Part shown: positions 36,440 through 48,549 of the stretch, piece after piece | How positions within the stretch are numbered: position 1 is the stretch's first letter | Layout: every line of letters begins with the position of its first letter | NCBI RefSeq assembly: GCF_023898315.1 | Contig: NC_064616.1 | Location: 546,211,602 to 546,275,601, forward strand | Source of the DNA: Schistocerca nitens | Lineage: Eukaryota; Arthropoda; Insecta; Orthoptera; Acrididae | Reading direction: 5' to 3' | Length of the DNA stretch: 64,000 nt | Made by a program: the position numbers and the translations under genes | Notes under the pieces: generated by a model | The model's database searches: none | What the model was told of the DNA's origin: nothing | The model's input: only the letters and a program-made list of their open reading frames with translations

Positions 36440-36905
36440 ATGATTGTGCCAAACAAATGTTTCATAAAAATTTTAATAGTGAATATCGAGTTTTCCAACT
36501 ATTATCTGAAAGGAATTCCAGATGGGTCTACTTTGCTGTCTGTCTCAGTCAAACGGTCGATGGCAAAGACTGAGTCTCCTGCTGTCCACAGTACAGGACT
36601 AATATTTCCGAATTTCGATTCCAACCCTATGAGCGGAAGATCGTCTTTCATTTATCGTGGGAGTCTGATTAATTTACTACTGCGCTACTCCTTTCGCAAC
36701 TAAATCTGCAGCCAAGTACTGACCTCGAGGGTATAGTGGGGTTTCAGCGGCTGCTACCAGTAAGTTATTTGTCGAAATCGATCTCATTGCTCCAAGTCCT
36801 ATCCACAGGCATCGGAGTTGTACCAGGTGCAACTCACGAAGTGTTCGTTTAGCAGCGTTTGATGTGAGGAGCATCCTAAATCGTCGACTAAGCGGACAAA
36901 GACCC
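36440..36905 (-). pseudogene. I-group LINE ORF2 linker fragment
   Basis: The minus-strand frame 36874-36677 reads ELHLVQLRCLWIGLGAMR...LLVAAAETPLYPRGQYLAA. This is the RT-to-RNase H linker seen in the complete LINE of this window (there: HHCGVRMAIGAFRTSPVESL). It is another, diverged member of the group. Sequence to about 36440 may belong to the same fragment with frame breaks. Confidence 0.6.
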
Positions 36906-37888
36906 TGGACATAGTGAAGAGAGTGTAAGCGTCTGCGCCCTTCTAAGTTGCAGCTACAAATCTCATCACGTTAATGTTTTTTTTTCGTTTTCTTGACTAA
37001 ATGAGATACGTGATCAGCCAATGTGAAAAGCAACGATGCAGAATGCCACGTGTCTTTTCATTCTGGCGATACGTTATCATTCAAATTAGCCATTATTTTT
37101 AAATGCAAATTTTTGTCAATTTGATATACAAAACAATAACATCTCAGATTAAATCCATGTGTTGGATATTACTTTCTTTTCTTCCATCCTGACACTTTTA
37201 GACATTTCGTTGCATGTACCGACTATGGGTAAGGGGATTCCTGCGTGCTGTGCAATCCGCAGGTAAGCAAGGGCAGTTCAACAGAAGAAGCGTTCCATGT
37301 ACCATTGCTTTGCGTCGGGCTCTGATGCCGCACTCCGAGAGGGGCAGAACGGATGCTGCACACAGCTGTGGATGGTTTTCTATCTCTTTCCTGGAGAGAA
37401 TTTTCATCTATAAGTTGTTCAACATTCACAGAAGTGTATTCAGTGCACGATCTGGCACGTTGCAGAGCGTAGCATAGTGAACATAATCGATTGTACGAGC
37501 AGAATTCGTCAATGACTTCCGTACTTTCTTTAACTTTCTCAACTGAAACCATCAGCACAGGAAATGGTCGAATACTATGGCTACTGAGGAAGTAGCAGGA
37601 CAGAAGACATAAGGAGTAGCCAAGTTGTCAAGTACATCTTTCAACAAGTTGCCATTCATTTCGCTTTGGTCGAGGTTCCAGTTACAGTTTCTGAGCTTAC
37701 TTATTGACGTCTTGGTATCTCTATCCACCTTTTCACGATAACTTATCCAGCTATAAATTTTAACTTTTTAAAATGTCTCTTAGACTGAGCCTCTGTCTCC
37801 TGGTATTGCAGACAATCTTACCAAGATGAGGAAATATTGTACTTCTTAAGTATTAATCAAAGTTGGGGAATCACTCAAGAAATTCTCG
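36906..37888. other. Unassigned stretch; both strands open at 37200-37560
   Basis: A plus ORF (37214-37477) and a minus ORF (37558-37223) overlap and both are open. The local G+C is higher than around it. No motif was recognised, so it could be a host exon or chance. Confidence 0.3.
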
Positions 37889-38553
37889 TACGAGGGCTAT
37901 TCGGGAAGTAAGTAACGATAGATCACAAAATGGAAACCACGGCGAAAATCAAAACTGTTTTATTGGCAACAGTTAGCTACACCTCCCAGCTACTTATCTC
38001 CATGGTCGCCGATCGGACTTAGACGTTTGTTGTAGCGTTGTACCAACTTTCCAATACCCTCGTTATAGAAGTCAGCCGCCAGTGCTTTCCGCCAGTTCCC
38101 TACGCTGGCCTACAACTGGTTGTCGTTGACAAAATGTTGTATTCATAGCCAGGGGTTCATTTGAGCGGAGTGGAATCTCAGAGGGAGTCAATTACGGGCT
38201 GTATTGTGGGCACTCAAACATTCCCAATTGGAAACGAAGCAGGGGCATCTTCATTGCCCCTGCAGAATGCGGCTGAGAATTGTCTTGAAGAAGACAACGC
38301 ACGACAGTTACGTAATGTTGGCTGCATAGCTGTAGGCGAAATTTCTCACCAGGTCCTGTACTTGGCAGGAGACACTATTGTTCTAGGTATCTTTATGTGC
38401 TCGCTATGTGCTCACAAGAAAAAAGAACGACCTAACACGATCGACGGGCATACTAGAGACACTGCCAACACACCTGTGCAAAACTTCATCGGATTTTCAT
38501 TGCGGTTTCCATTTTGCGACCGATCGTTCCTTACCTTCCAAATAACCCTCGTA
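37889..38553 (-). mobile_element. Internally deleted mariner element (MITE-like)
   Basis: Inverted terminal repeats: CGAGGGCTATTCGGGAAGTA (37891) and the reverse complement of the right end, CGAGGGTTATTTGGAAGGTA (ending 38551), both followed inward by similar AACGAT..., CAAAATGGAAACC blocks. A TA dinucleotide sits on both sides (37889-37890, 38552-38553). On the minus strand 38110-37985 encodes a mariner transposase C-terminus (NWRKALAADFYNEGIGKLVQ). The catalytic part is missing, so this is a deletion derivative about 660 bp long. Confidence 0.8.
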
Positions 38554-39799
38554 TTTCACCATATCACGAAGTTTCTAATCTGTAACGAATTATTTGGGGA
38601 TAGGAGATCTGCCACACCATTAAATACTTTGAAGAATACGTAGAAGTTTACGTGTGCCGTGCCTGTTTCTGTTACATCGGCAATCATATTCTCTATTGCT
38701 TTTGTGTATGACTGTCAGTATGTTTTGTTAAAGTTCCAGTTTGTGTTAGGAAAGAATGCCACGTCTCTTGCTGATACTTCTATCGTCAGTATGACATGGA
38801 AATAATTTATTCTAATGTGTCATACCGTATCGACCAAGTGGAAACACAGGATTACTTGCGAGCGTGATGTGACAACTACAACAGAGCCACTTTCGCGGCG
38901 AAGAGACACTAGGGAAGGAGAACCATAATTGAGGATAATAAGCTGATGATCTTATATTACATACGCAAAGGTTTTGTGTACGAATTCCTTCAACTCGTGC
39001 TGTGGGCTTTGAAATCCCCACAGAGAACTGGGACTGCTTCGCTCGTCTACGTACTCGGGGAGCAAGACTCCGATAACATAGTAAACGATACAGAGCTTCA
39101 TTTAATTCTTACTACTGTAGTCAGCACTGTTATAGTGGATTTCATCTATATTTCAGAAAACGTAACTTCTTTACGTAGGAGCATAGCAACGCTTCCTTTT
39201 CCGTCTGGTCTAAAGTACCTAAAAATAGGGAATCTTATAAGTTGATATGTCCGTCCAGTTAGACCCACGTTTCGGAAATACAAGTTTTTTTTTTTGCGGT
39301 TCTCTTAGCAGGCTCTGTGTATTGGCTATGGCTTACTGGCTGTCAGACTATTCCACTGAACGATCCTGAAAACCACGATAATCCTTATATTTACTGTAAG
39401 GAAATCTTTGTTGTCTATCTCAGCCCTGGTAGAGAGTGTTAGACAATAATAAACATCAGACACCAGGTTTAGTCTGTGGGTTGATTACTGCCTCTAATTG
39501 TTCCAGTGTCTGAGGGATGACATGATTTCAGTAACATCCTCTCCACTCGAAGAACAGCATTCAAGCTTCCAGAGTCTGTAATACTCTGGAATCCACCACG
39601 TCTACTAAACTGTCGATTTACTGGTAAACACTTTGTATCCATGACTGTCAGGGGAATGTGTTGAGGTATCGATGGTAGACGAGGAACTAGCTTGCTCATG
39701 AACAGGACAATGAAGAGGATGGAATGACCTATGATTCTGTGTACTAAAAATGTCAGCTCACACTTGGGAATTGAATATATGTTAATATATGTAATAGTT
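38554..39799. other. Unassigned stretch
   Basis: Short ORFs without domains on both strands. No repeat was recognised. Confidence 0.35.
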
Positions 39800-40359
39800 A
39801 TGATGGTCGAAGTAGAGAGGATATAAAATGTAGACTGGCAATGGCAAGGAAAGCGTTTCTGAAGAAGAGAAATTTGTTAACATCGAGTATAGATTTAAGT
39901 GTCAGGAAGTCATTTCTGAAAGTATTTGTATGGAATGTAGCCATGTATGGAAGTGAAACATGGACGGTAAATAGTTTGGACAAGAAGAGAATAGAAGCTT
40001 TCGAAATGTGGTGCTACAGAAGAATGCTGAAGATTAGATGGGTAGATCACATAACTAATGAGGAGGTACTGAATAGGATTGGGAAGAAGAGAAGTTTGTG
40101 GCACAACTTGACCAGAAGAAGGGATCGGTTGGTAGGACATGTTCTGAGGCATCAAGGGATCACCAATTTAGTATTGGAGGGCATTGTGGAGGGTAAAAAT
40201 CGTAGGGGGAGACCAAGAGATGAATACACTAAGCAGATCCAGAAGGATGTTGGTTGCAGTAGGTACTGGGAGATGAAGAAGCTTGCACAGGATAGAGTAG
40301 CATGGAGAGCTGCATCAAACCAGTCTCAGGACTGAAGACCACAACAACAACAACAACAG
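39800..40359 (+). mobile_element. 5'-truncated RTE-like LINE 3' end, copy 2
   Basis: The frame 39841-40335 (164 residues, intact to the stop) carries FVWNVAMYGSETWTV, FEMWCYRRMLKIRW, RSLWHNLTRRRDRLVGHVLR and GKNRRGRPRDEY, followed by a short 3' UTR and a (CAA)n tail. This is the conserved C-terminal region of RTE-type ORF2 downstream of RT. Its frame being open indicates a relatively young insertion compared with copy 1 at 11557-11907. The 5' end is truncated at about 39800. Confidence 0.8.
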
Positions 40360-40429
40360 TTACTGTCAATCAGAGAGGCTCCTGCGACAACGGTATATAA
40401 TTTTCACAGATTCTGACTTCAGCTTCTTT

Positions 40430-40785
40430 GAACAAAATGTTACAGAGTGTGACAACGTCGCTTCACTTGTGCCACCAGTGTAAAACAGGACATTTCTTAA
40501 CTGAAGCCAGGTGGCCTCCTAAACAATGCAAAAACTTTAAATTAGTAGCTGTACAGTCAGCTGACGGGTGTCCTCTGCCACATTTGCTACATCGGTCGAG
40601 ACTACGGCACTGAATGCTGATACACCATAAACTGAGGATTTTATCAAATTGGCGGGCAGGCGTAAGATATGAATGCAATTCACACGAAGTCTCTGCGAGA
40701 TAAACATATTTTGGAAAAATCTGTGAATTAAAAGTCAGACCATGTGTTTGATTTACAGCTAGTAGCTGAATCCCCTTCACTAATT
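40430..40785 (-). pseudogene. LINE ORF1 zinc-knuckle fragment
   Basis: The minus-strand frame 40780-40463 reads FPKYVYLAETSCELHSYL...CISIQCRSLDRCSKCGRGHPSADC followed by CLGGHLASVKKCP. This matches the gag-like ORF1 of jockey-type LINEs with CCHC knuckles. The first knuckle is damaged. It is short and has no visible ORF2. Confidence 0.65.
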
Positions 40786-40867
40786 ACTTTCCTGGAGAAT
40801 ATTTTCTCGGCAATGACATTAACAGATGATTCGATTTCCGAAAGTATTTCCTGTTCGTCGAATTACA

Positions 40868-40879
40868 AAGTTACTCTTC
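40868..40879. repeat. Target duplication of SINE S3 (left)
   Basis: AAGTTACTCTTC, identical to 41075-41086. Confidence 0.8.
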
Positions 40880-41074
40880 AAAAGTTCAAATGTGTGTAAA
40901 ATGTTTTGGGACTTATCTGCTAAGGTCATCAGTCCCTAAGCTTACACGCTACTTAACCTAAATTATCCTAAGGACAGGCACACACACCCATGCCGGAGGG
41001 AGGACTCGAACCTCCGACCAGCTTCACAGTCCACGACTGCTGCGCCTGAGACCGCTCGGCTAATCAAGGACGGC
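40880..41074 (-). repeat. SINE S3 (type II tRNA-like head)
   Basis: On the minus strand the head reads GATTAGCCGAGCGGTCTCAG (A box) to GGAGGTTCGAGTCCTCC (B box). The long arm between them resembles Leu/Ser-type tRNAs. The body continues GTGTGTGTGCCTGTCCTTAG and ends with AGGGACTGATGACCTTAG...AAGTCCC, the 3' hairpin shared with the other SINEs. Flanked by a 12-bp duplication. Confidence 0.85.
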
Positions 41075-41499
41075 AAGTTACTCTTCGAATAACACTCTTC
41101 TGACGCCCCACGTAAGTAGATGCGAATTCCGCAAAATTTGGTTTCCAAATAAATCAGATTATAGTAAATGTTTCGCTGAGAGTGCCATCATTCCTTCTAC
41201 TTCGATCCTGATGTTACTGGCAGAACTAATACAAACCATACAATCCTCAACTGAGGAAAAATTTACATTGCTACTGAATCTTCGTAAATGTTACTACTAC
41301 AAATTTTACCCAAAGGAAGACAAGTTTTAGGTTATTCATTAGTTAATTACAATTATTAGATCTCCAATGGTATGTTACATATAAAATTAAGTACTAAATG
41401 TTCTGTTTTATACACTACTGTAATCGTAAATTTTACGGAAGTTAATAATATTACCTTTAGTTTCAGTAAGAGCACAGTAGACTAATTTCCCAACTGGCA

Positions 41500-41890
41500 A
41501 TGGATGTAATCTTACTAACACCGTTTCTCTTTTAGTACGTGCAGGGCGGTACAAATAAAAGTAGCCGGAAAATAAAAGTTCTGGGGCACGAAGAAACAAG
41601 GTAGAGTAAAGGAAAATAGTTGATTTGTTAGGACTCTGAAGCATTTTCTGGTGAACGCAGTCACAATTTCTGTGGCAAGTTTCGTAATATTTTTTGACTT
41701 GTTCAAAACAGTTCCTGTCTGATGCCATTTTGGGACTAAGCGCTGCATGACATTCTTTGCTTGTACTTTGACACCACAAAACTTCTCAGCAAACAACTGG
41801 CCAAACCGTTTCCACAACTTGTCACGTAACTTTTCACAACGGCATCCCGCTGCTCCACTGCGAGCATCATCGCCTACTTCGCACTGCTCC
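41500..41890 (-). pseudogene. Possible N-terminal fragment of an IS630/mariner-like transposase
   Basis: The minus frame 41892-41515 contains NVMQRLVPKWHQTGTVLNKS and KLATEIV, resembling the second helix-turn-helix of DUF4817-type transposases (R-L-V-x-K-W-x-x-T-G-S/T-V). The upstream part is open but unlike the family. No catalytic domain or terminal repeat was seen. Confidence 0.4.
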
Positions 41891-41899
41891 ATTCACACT

Positions 41900-42239
41900 A
41901 ACTCAGCCCGCACTACGCTCTGAACCGGTGTGGATAACGTGGCGGACGTACATGTGGTGTGCCCGTCACGTGGTATGGTTATATGCATACATTCACTTCC
42001 AGTCGTATCCACTTGTCTGGGTCACTTTTATTTGCCCATACTATACATAGTAATTTGGTTTATCCTGTTTTCAATAACTAGAGCACCTCTTTCATTAGCA
42101 GCTATGCTTGAAACAAAGTTATCGAAATTACGTATAATGGACTTATCTAACTTCTTTGTCTATCTTTACTTAATGCGACTTCTATATAACTATGCTCTTT
42201 GATGTAACATCCCTGTAAGTATTTTATTCATTATTTGTG
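41900..42239. other. Unassigned stretch
   Basis: One ORF (41930-42202) has hydrophobic stretches but no recognisable motif. Confidence 0.35.
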
Positions 42240-43704
42240 ATAATTTATGTTATTCTATTTAATTTATGGATGTAAATTCAGAAGTAGTGTGCTGTAAAAG
42301 AATGTAAAAATTAATATTGCTCCTGTAATATTGGTTCATGCATACGGAAAATAGGTTTGTAATCATGTAAAACTTGGAGGAAGTCCCTCCGCAACGGAAC
42401 TGGGTAGGCCAGAATAGGAAAAGGTGGATCCGGTGGTCGAACTGCAAGGCTCGTGTATGGGATGAGTAAGTCGGTGGCTAGTAAGCAGTGATCTTGTGGA
42501 CTGAAAGAGGGGAGAATGACTGGATGATTATGTAATATAGTCTTGGATGCGAAAGTAATGCGGCTTATTTTTCATAGCATACTCTGGTTAGCTTTTTACA
42601 ATGAAAATCCGAAGCTAAGAAGAGATTTATCAGCGCTTGTAGCACAGGAAGAGCCATAGAAACATTGAATAGTGAAGCCGGTCGACTCTGCTACGGTCGT
42701 CATTTCAAGTTATCGGTTGAGTACTGTGTAAGGGCGTGGATCTGTTTTGTGGTTTCGTTTTCAGTAATAATTTTGTGTTCTGTAAACTCTGTGTTGAGCC
42801 ACTATGTTTATGTTTAGTTATTTCACTAGACAGGATTCTAACCCAAGTGCTACGATACATCAGATTACATTATTTTACTGAACTAAAAGCAATTATCTTC
42901 TTTAACAAAAGTTAGAGATTTTTTGAAGTAGCAAAGTGCATAATTGTATAATGAGCAAACGTTTTGGAATGCTCCGCTTAGTTTGCGTAAATGAACAGGC
43001 AAAGTTTCATCGAAACGCAGTTACTAAGACAAGATTTAATGTATTAAATTCAAGGATTTTTTTGGAATAATAGTGTCTACAATTTCATTTGTTATCTGGT
43101 TAACACTGTTTCCCATTTTGTTTTGTGACTAAAGTGTTCAGCATCTATCAGAGTCTACCGACAGTTTATTTTCTGGGTCCTCATTCTAATAGTTGAGTCA
43201 GATTTAACTGTGATACTACAATAACAGCAATCAAGCATAAGCAACGAGTTAGAAATATTCAAACTATACTATCCATGTGTTACACCTTCCACTTGATCTA
43301 AATAATATAACGATGTGAATGTTCCTTGAGAATGCAAACAGTAAGCAGTAGATACCATTACTTCGTAATTATTTCAACAGCGGTGTTTTCTTATAATTAA
43401 ACTAAATACATACCTCTTGTTAAGGTCAGTAGAGTGCCACCATTAGGAATCAGTTTCCTATAACTGACATTATCCTCCTACTGTAATGTACAGATAGGAA
43501 GTGTTTTGAGAGTCAGTTGTTGCCTAACTTATTGATACTCATTTGTAGTACATGTCAAATCACTGGTACATTATTTTCTAAATTGTTCTACTGTCTTGTA
43601 TCTTGTCAGCAGAACAGGACTTCAGTGAAAAGTAAAGTCAACCCCAATAGTTAGCTTTCTTTCTCAACCATGATAGTACTGGGTATACCTTTGGCTAACT
43701 AGGC
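42240..43704 (+). repeat. LTR-like sequence B (5' side of gypsy element 2)
   Basis: It precedes a PBS-like TGACGACCGT at 43705. It shares short blocks and the GGCTAACTAGGC end with LTR-like sequence A (12840-14140). No paired 3' LTR was recognised behind pol, so the boundaries are approximate. Confidence 0.35.
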
Positions 43705-43714
43705 TGACGACCGT
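43705..43714 (+). promoter_or_regulatory. Primer binding site-like, tRNA-Arg type (one mismatch)
   Basis: TGACGACCGT differs by one base from the site at 14141. Its position about 2.6 kb ahead of gag is long but includes a 204-bp SINE insertion. Confidence 0.4.
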
Positions 43715-46328
43715 TTCCTTTCACGTAATTACAACTTACTAGATCACTAATAGAACCTTAGTTCGGTTCCCGTTTATCTAGTGCTTCCTTTCGGCAGAAA
43801 TCCTTAAGGGAACCCTAACATTACACACCGCCACGGTCACAAAACAAAAATCCTTTAACAGGGCAAACATTTTATATCAACAGTAGCCGGTAGTGTTGTA
43901 TACTGACAGCTGCACTAATAAATTTTCTCATCAGATTGTGTAGAGATCTTTTGAGTGGAAACATCTTCCGCTAAGATTCTTGTGACTCTACATTCCGTAG
44001 CCACAATTCACTCAATAACGGGCTGATTGTCTACCCGCCTGGCTGGTTCATTATTTTCAGCCTCTATTTCCACATTAAGTACACCCTCATAAAAAATAGT
44101 TCAAATGGCTCTGAGCACTATGGGACTTAACATCTGAGGTCATCAGTCCCCTAGAACTTAGAACTACTTAAACCTAACTAACCTAAGGACATCACATACA
44201 TCCATGCACAAGGCAGGATTCGAACCTGCGACCGTAGCGGTCGCGCGGTTCCAGACTGAAGCACCTATAACCGTTCGGCCACAGCGCCCGGCACGTCCTC
44301 ATAACGGCTGGTCACAGAGTAAAGCATACTGGCAACTGCCACTGTAACAATACCATGGTCAGCGTCCTTACTGTGCAAGACGGGTGAATCACATTCTTCG
44401 AATAAGCTGCTACTCATGATGTGTCACAGGGAGCAGCTGTGAAGTGATTATCCGGCACTTGTCGGCAACACAATACCTATGCAAACACTGAAACAGTACT
44501 TGAGGAAACGTGGCGATCTGCACCACTCCCTATAAATAAAGAAGGGCTTGCTACGAAACGCCGTCACCCTCCCGCACCTCCAACCCCCTAAACATACCTA
44601 GCCCCAAAACCATTGCCCACTCACACCGCAAACAATCTCTAGCCTCTGAATTTCTTAAATCCAGCTGTGGGGATATGGAGACTGGTGGGAGATCGTGTGG
44701 TTTGTTTAAAGAAGTGTGACGTAAGATCCCGGTGTTGAAATGAATGTTTTCTTGTAGTTGAGGAGAGCTTTATGTTTTCCTTGGAGGCTGGCTAAGGCGA
44801 TCTATTTTTGGCAGGATTTTCTGTTGGAGAGAATGCTTGTTGTGGGACTGCAGTGGTCTGTTATATGGCGATAGACCACTGGCACTGAAGGTGCCCAAAT
44901 CGAATTACTGTCCAGTAGGACATTAAGGTGTCTACATCGTAGAAGTGCTGGCTGTTTGGGTGCAAAGGTTTCTAGATCGACTTGGCATATCAGCACAGTA
45001 TAGGGTGCCATATTTTTGAGTTCTGCTCAGGTTCTGTCGCTTCCATCGTCAGGAAAGGACCTGCTCGTCTGCACAACGCCACTCGGCACATCCCAGATTT
45101 ACTTATGGTGAGCATAATTGGCAGCACCGGCAAAGTAGTGAAATTGGTTTCACAGTTGTGGAATTCTGGACGATTGCCTCTCATCTCCGTTGCACTGGTA
45201 ATGAATGTGTGGTTTCCTGGATTTTTAATCGTTGACTTCCAGTCAGTGTTTCAATCAACCAGTATGTGATTCAATAGTCATCAGTTATCACTGAACACCA
45301 GGAAGGAATAAATTCTTTGGAGATGTTGTAGTAATAATTGTTAAGGGAGTGGCACTGCTTTCCATTCAACGTCTACATAAATTGCATTTGAGTTAATTAT
45401 CACAGGTTTTGATAATCCATTAATGTGTTGAACTAATAAACGTGTTTTTAAGGATAAATGCGAATATTGATTTTAATAATAGTTTCCGTTTCTGTAGGTT
45501 ACTAATGTGTATCCTGGAAGGTATTCGCAAGCAGCTCAGAATCTGTACCAACGTTTTACTCCAGTCAGATGGTGTTAGTCAGAGTGAGAGGTTTTTTTTT
45601 TAAATAATCCACATTAAGAGCTAAGGCTACGGTGTGATTTTCTTGTTATCCGTTTAACGTTGTGCACAAGTATTTATAGGTAATTTCTTTAGGAAGTGGT
45701 CTGCCCAAAGTTAGTTTTGAAGCGATAAGAAAATTTTTCAAAGCAGTCTTTTGCATAAAATTGGCGTCTCTGTGCCGGGATTGAGTTTAGGACTCTCTGG
45801 GAAGCAGTCAGTTACGTTAATTGCGCAGTTCATGCTATTTGGCAAGGCGTAAGACTTTTCTTCCACTGTGAGGAAAGTATTCAGCTTCAGAGATCAGAGT
45901 GGTATCGTAATTTCTGGGAACTTTGAATTTCAGTTGTATAAATTTTACACACAAGTTGGTGACTAAACGAAGAGACAAGATGTTTTTGTGCATGTATTAT
46001 AGTCCAAGCTGGCGCATGTTACCAATTTGTTTTTTTCTTTCCTGTAGGTTCTGATAAAGCTCTTTTGGGTTCGGTCCGACGACTGAGGATTTACCATTCT
46101 GCAAGCCAGCGCTGAAATTTTGGAGGAGAATTATTATATGTAGGACAGCTGAGTAGAATATGAGAAACCGATTCTTTCTTCTTTTTCCTTTACATGGTGG
46201 GAGAGGTGTAGTAGTTTATGTATAGGGATTAGGTTAATTAAATCTTGAATGTTAACAAGGAGCAAGACACGTCGAGAGTTAGAACGGAATTGTATTAAAA
46301 TTGATAATATGATGGAACTGCATGTAAT
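43715..46328. other. Leader region of gypsy element 2, non-coding
   Basis: Between PBS and gag. Apart from the SINE at 44093-44296 there is no recognised feature. An ORF at 44982-45269 has no motif. It may include other insertions. Confidence 0.35.
44093..44296 (-). repeat. SINE S2 (type II tRNA-like head), minus
   Basis: On the minus strand: GTGGCCGAACGGTTATAGG (A box region), CAGGTTCGAATCCTGCC (B box), body GGTTAGTTAGGTTTAAGTAG, 3' hairpin GGGGACTGATGACCTCAGA...AGTCCCATAG, ending GAGCCATTTGAACTATTTTT. Short duplication CCTCATAA at 44085-44092 and 44297-44304. Confidence 0.85.
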
Positions 46329-47300
46329 ATGAATTTACGTGAGTCAGGAGAGGAACATACAGTTCATCCAGCAGAGCAGTCACATCCGATTGGACATGAG
46401 CATTACTATAACATTGCAAATAACCGTCAATTAGGAAGCAATGACAGTTTGAAGGATGAGAATATGCAAGAGGTTACGAAAAGGCTGTACTGCTATATGT
46501 CCAGGAAGTGAAAATCATACGTAATCCGATGGAGTAACAGGAACTGAAACTTGGTGCAACTGACACTGACTCGCCACATTCAAGAGATAGGAGTAGTAAG
46601 GAAGGAGGTTATCAGTTCGACTTAAAAGACTTTTTAAAACAAAAGGAAGCACAGTTGGAAGACCATAAGAAAAAATTAAAATGTGGTGGAGAAGAGTAGA
46701 CAAGACATTAAATACATGGTGCAGAAGGTCAGAAATAAAAATAAACAGAAAGAAGAGAGTCTAAGGAACTGCATTCGAGAGATGATAGAAACAAAAAAAA
46801 AATTTAGCAAATTGCAGAGGAATCTCAGGAAAATGTGAATCAGCTCGCAAACAAAGCAGGGGAAGCAAAAAGTGTAGTGAATGAAGCGTTTACAAATAGT
46901 AAACAAACTGACAGGAAGAGTCATGAAGCAATTTCAAAATTACACAGTGGAGTCAACAACACAGAGCAACGTAAGATTATGTAGTATCAGGATTCAAGAG
47001 ACCAGTAAAATTCTTAGAATTCACGATCAAGACATATCAGTTTCTCTACATGCCATGCGAACTAGGGGAGTAATCAAGCACTTCTACAGCACACTTTCTC
47101 TTAATTACCAACAATTTTTAGCTGGGATATGCAATGTTGACATAAATGCTTTCTGTAACATGCTACGTGAACGTGAGTTTACGTTTAACGCTCAGCCCAG
47201 CTGCGCACGGAGTCACGATTCTGAAGGACACTTTCGCAAAACAATATTTTAGTGGAGGCAAGATAATTATAATTACATGAACGGATATTCCAGAAATGGA
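46329..47300 (+). pseudogene. Gag-like gene of gypsy element 2, decayed
   Basis: The first piece (46329-46511, 60 residues) is followed, with frame changes, by a Lys/Glu-rich segment likely to form a coiled coil (about 46660-46960). A capsid-like piece at 47020-47252 contains IKHFYSTLSLNYQQFLAGIC. No zinc knuckle was found. The assignment follows from position between PBS and pol. Confidence 0.45.
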
Positions 47301-47639
47301 AACCATTAGATGAATGAAGGTTACGGGAACAATCATGGGCCAAAAAATGGGGATGGGCATGGTGGAATGAGAAATAATAGAGATTGGAATAATCAGAGAA
47401 GCTTGGAGAGAACTGTGAAACAGCAGATGGCGCAGACTGGGGAATAATGAGTGTGGAGAACGTTTTGAAGAGAAAAACGGAAGTGGTGTGGCGGACCATA
47501 ACATAGAAAAGATCGTCTAAATACGAGGACTGAACCGAAAACTCCATCGATGTGATTAGAGCCCTCCTAGGAAATGAGTCTGGATAGCGTGGTAAAGGCA
47601 AATTCAACGCCCACATCATTAATCAGACGCATTATACTC

Positions 47640-48419
47640 AACGAAATCTATTAAAATGCATGTCGGAGTCTTACCCAAGGAGAAGGAATTGAATACGACA
47701 AGTGACGTGTATTCTGTATTCAAGCTGACAACAGGCCGTGTGAAACTATACAGAATTCTGGATGGTGGCACCCAAATATTGGCAATTGCAGAAATGGCAA
47801 ACTAATTTTAGGTGGCCAGCGCTATCGCTGAGATAAATTAAAATTTGAGGTTCTGTCACTTGAAAAAATCACTGATGTGCTTAAGCAAGTAAGTCTTGAG
47901 TCAATGTATGAAGGACACATGTTGACAGGAAATTTCTTCGTGGTTTGTAAATTGGCAACTGATCTCATAAAAGGAATGGATCCCTTGAGTGACTATGTTG
48001 CATTAACTCACCTGGGATGCGGCGAAGTTACCATGCAGAGAGCAGGAAAGGTACAATTTTGATTTGAGGAACAGAGTCTGGGAGGTTGTTTGCATCTATG
48101 TGTGGACTGTCATAATAGGCAAACTGAGAATAGTTATGTGGAGAAAGAAGAGGATGACGATTCGAGGACTGAATAAGTACAAATGGAAAGAACGGGTAAA
48201 TCGGATCATGAACATAGGAACAGAAGACAGAACTACGCACAACCCTACATGAAAATCGCGATGTATTCCTGCTGAAGACATGTGCAACCGACCACTTCCA
48301 GTACGTGTTAATGAGAGCCAATGAACATTAAACATCCTTTGTAACTATGTACGCTTTCCCATTAGCTCACCGAAAAAAAGAGCATCAGGAAATGTTGGGA
48401 ATATTACGAGAAGGGATAA
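47640..48419 (+). pseudogene. Gypsy element 2 pol, protease to RT fingers, decayed
   Basis: The frame is broken repeatedly. LESMYEGHMLTGNFFVV and neighbouring hydrophobic pieces (47870-48000) may be protease. Directly before the transposon insertion, LHENRDVFL (about 48248) and YAFPLAHRKKEHQEMLGILREGI (48350-48419) are the start of a gypsy RT (dVF...Y.ip...K.v...i..mL..GII). The RT is cut by the Tc1-like insertion at 48420 and resumes at 49688. Confidence 0.6.
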
Positions 48420-48549
48420 TACACTACTGGCCATTAAAAATGCTACACCACGAAGATGACGTGCTACAGATGCGAAATTAAACCGACAGGAAGAAGATGC
48501 TGTGATATGCAAATTATTAACTTTCCAGAGCATTCACGCAAGGTTGGCG

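Noticed and set aside
37198..37560. Possible host exon, open on both strands
   Set aside because: Open frames on both strands with no recognisable motif. Not enough to call a gene.
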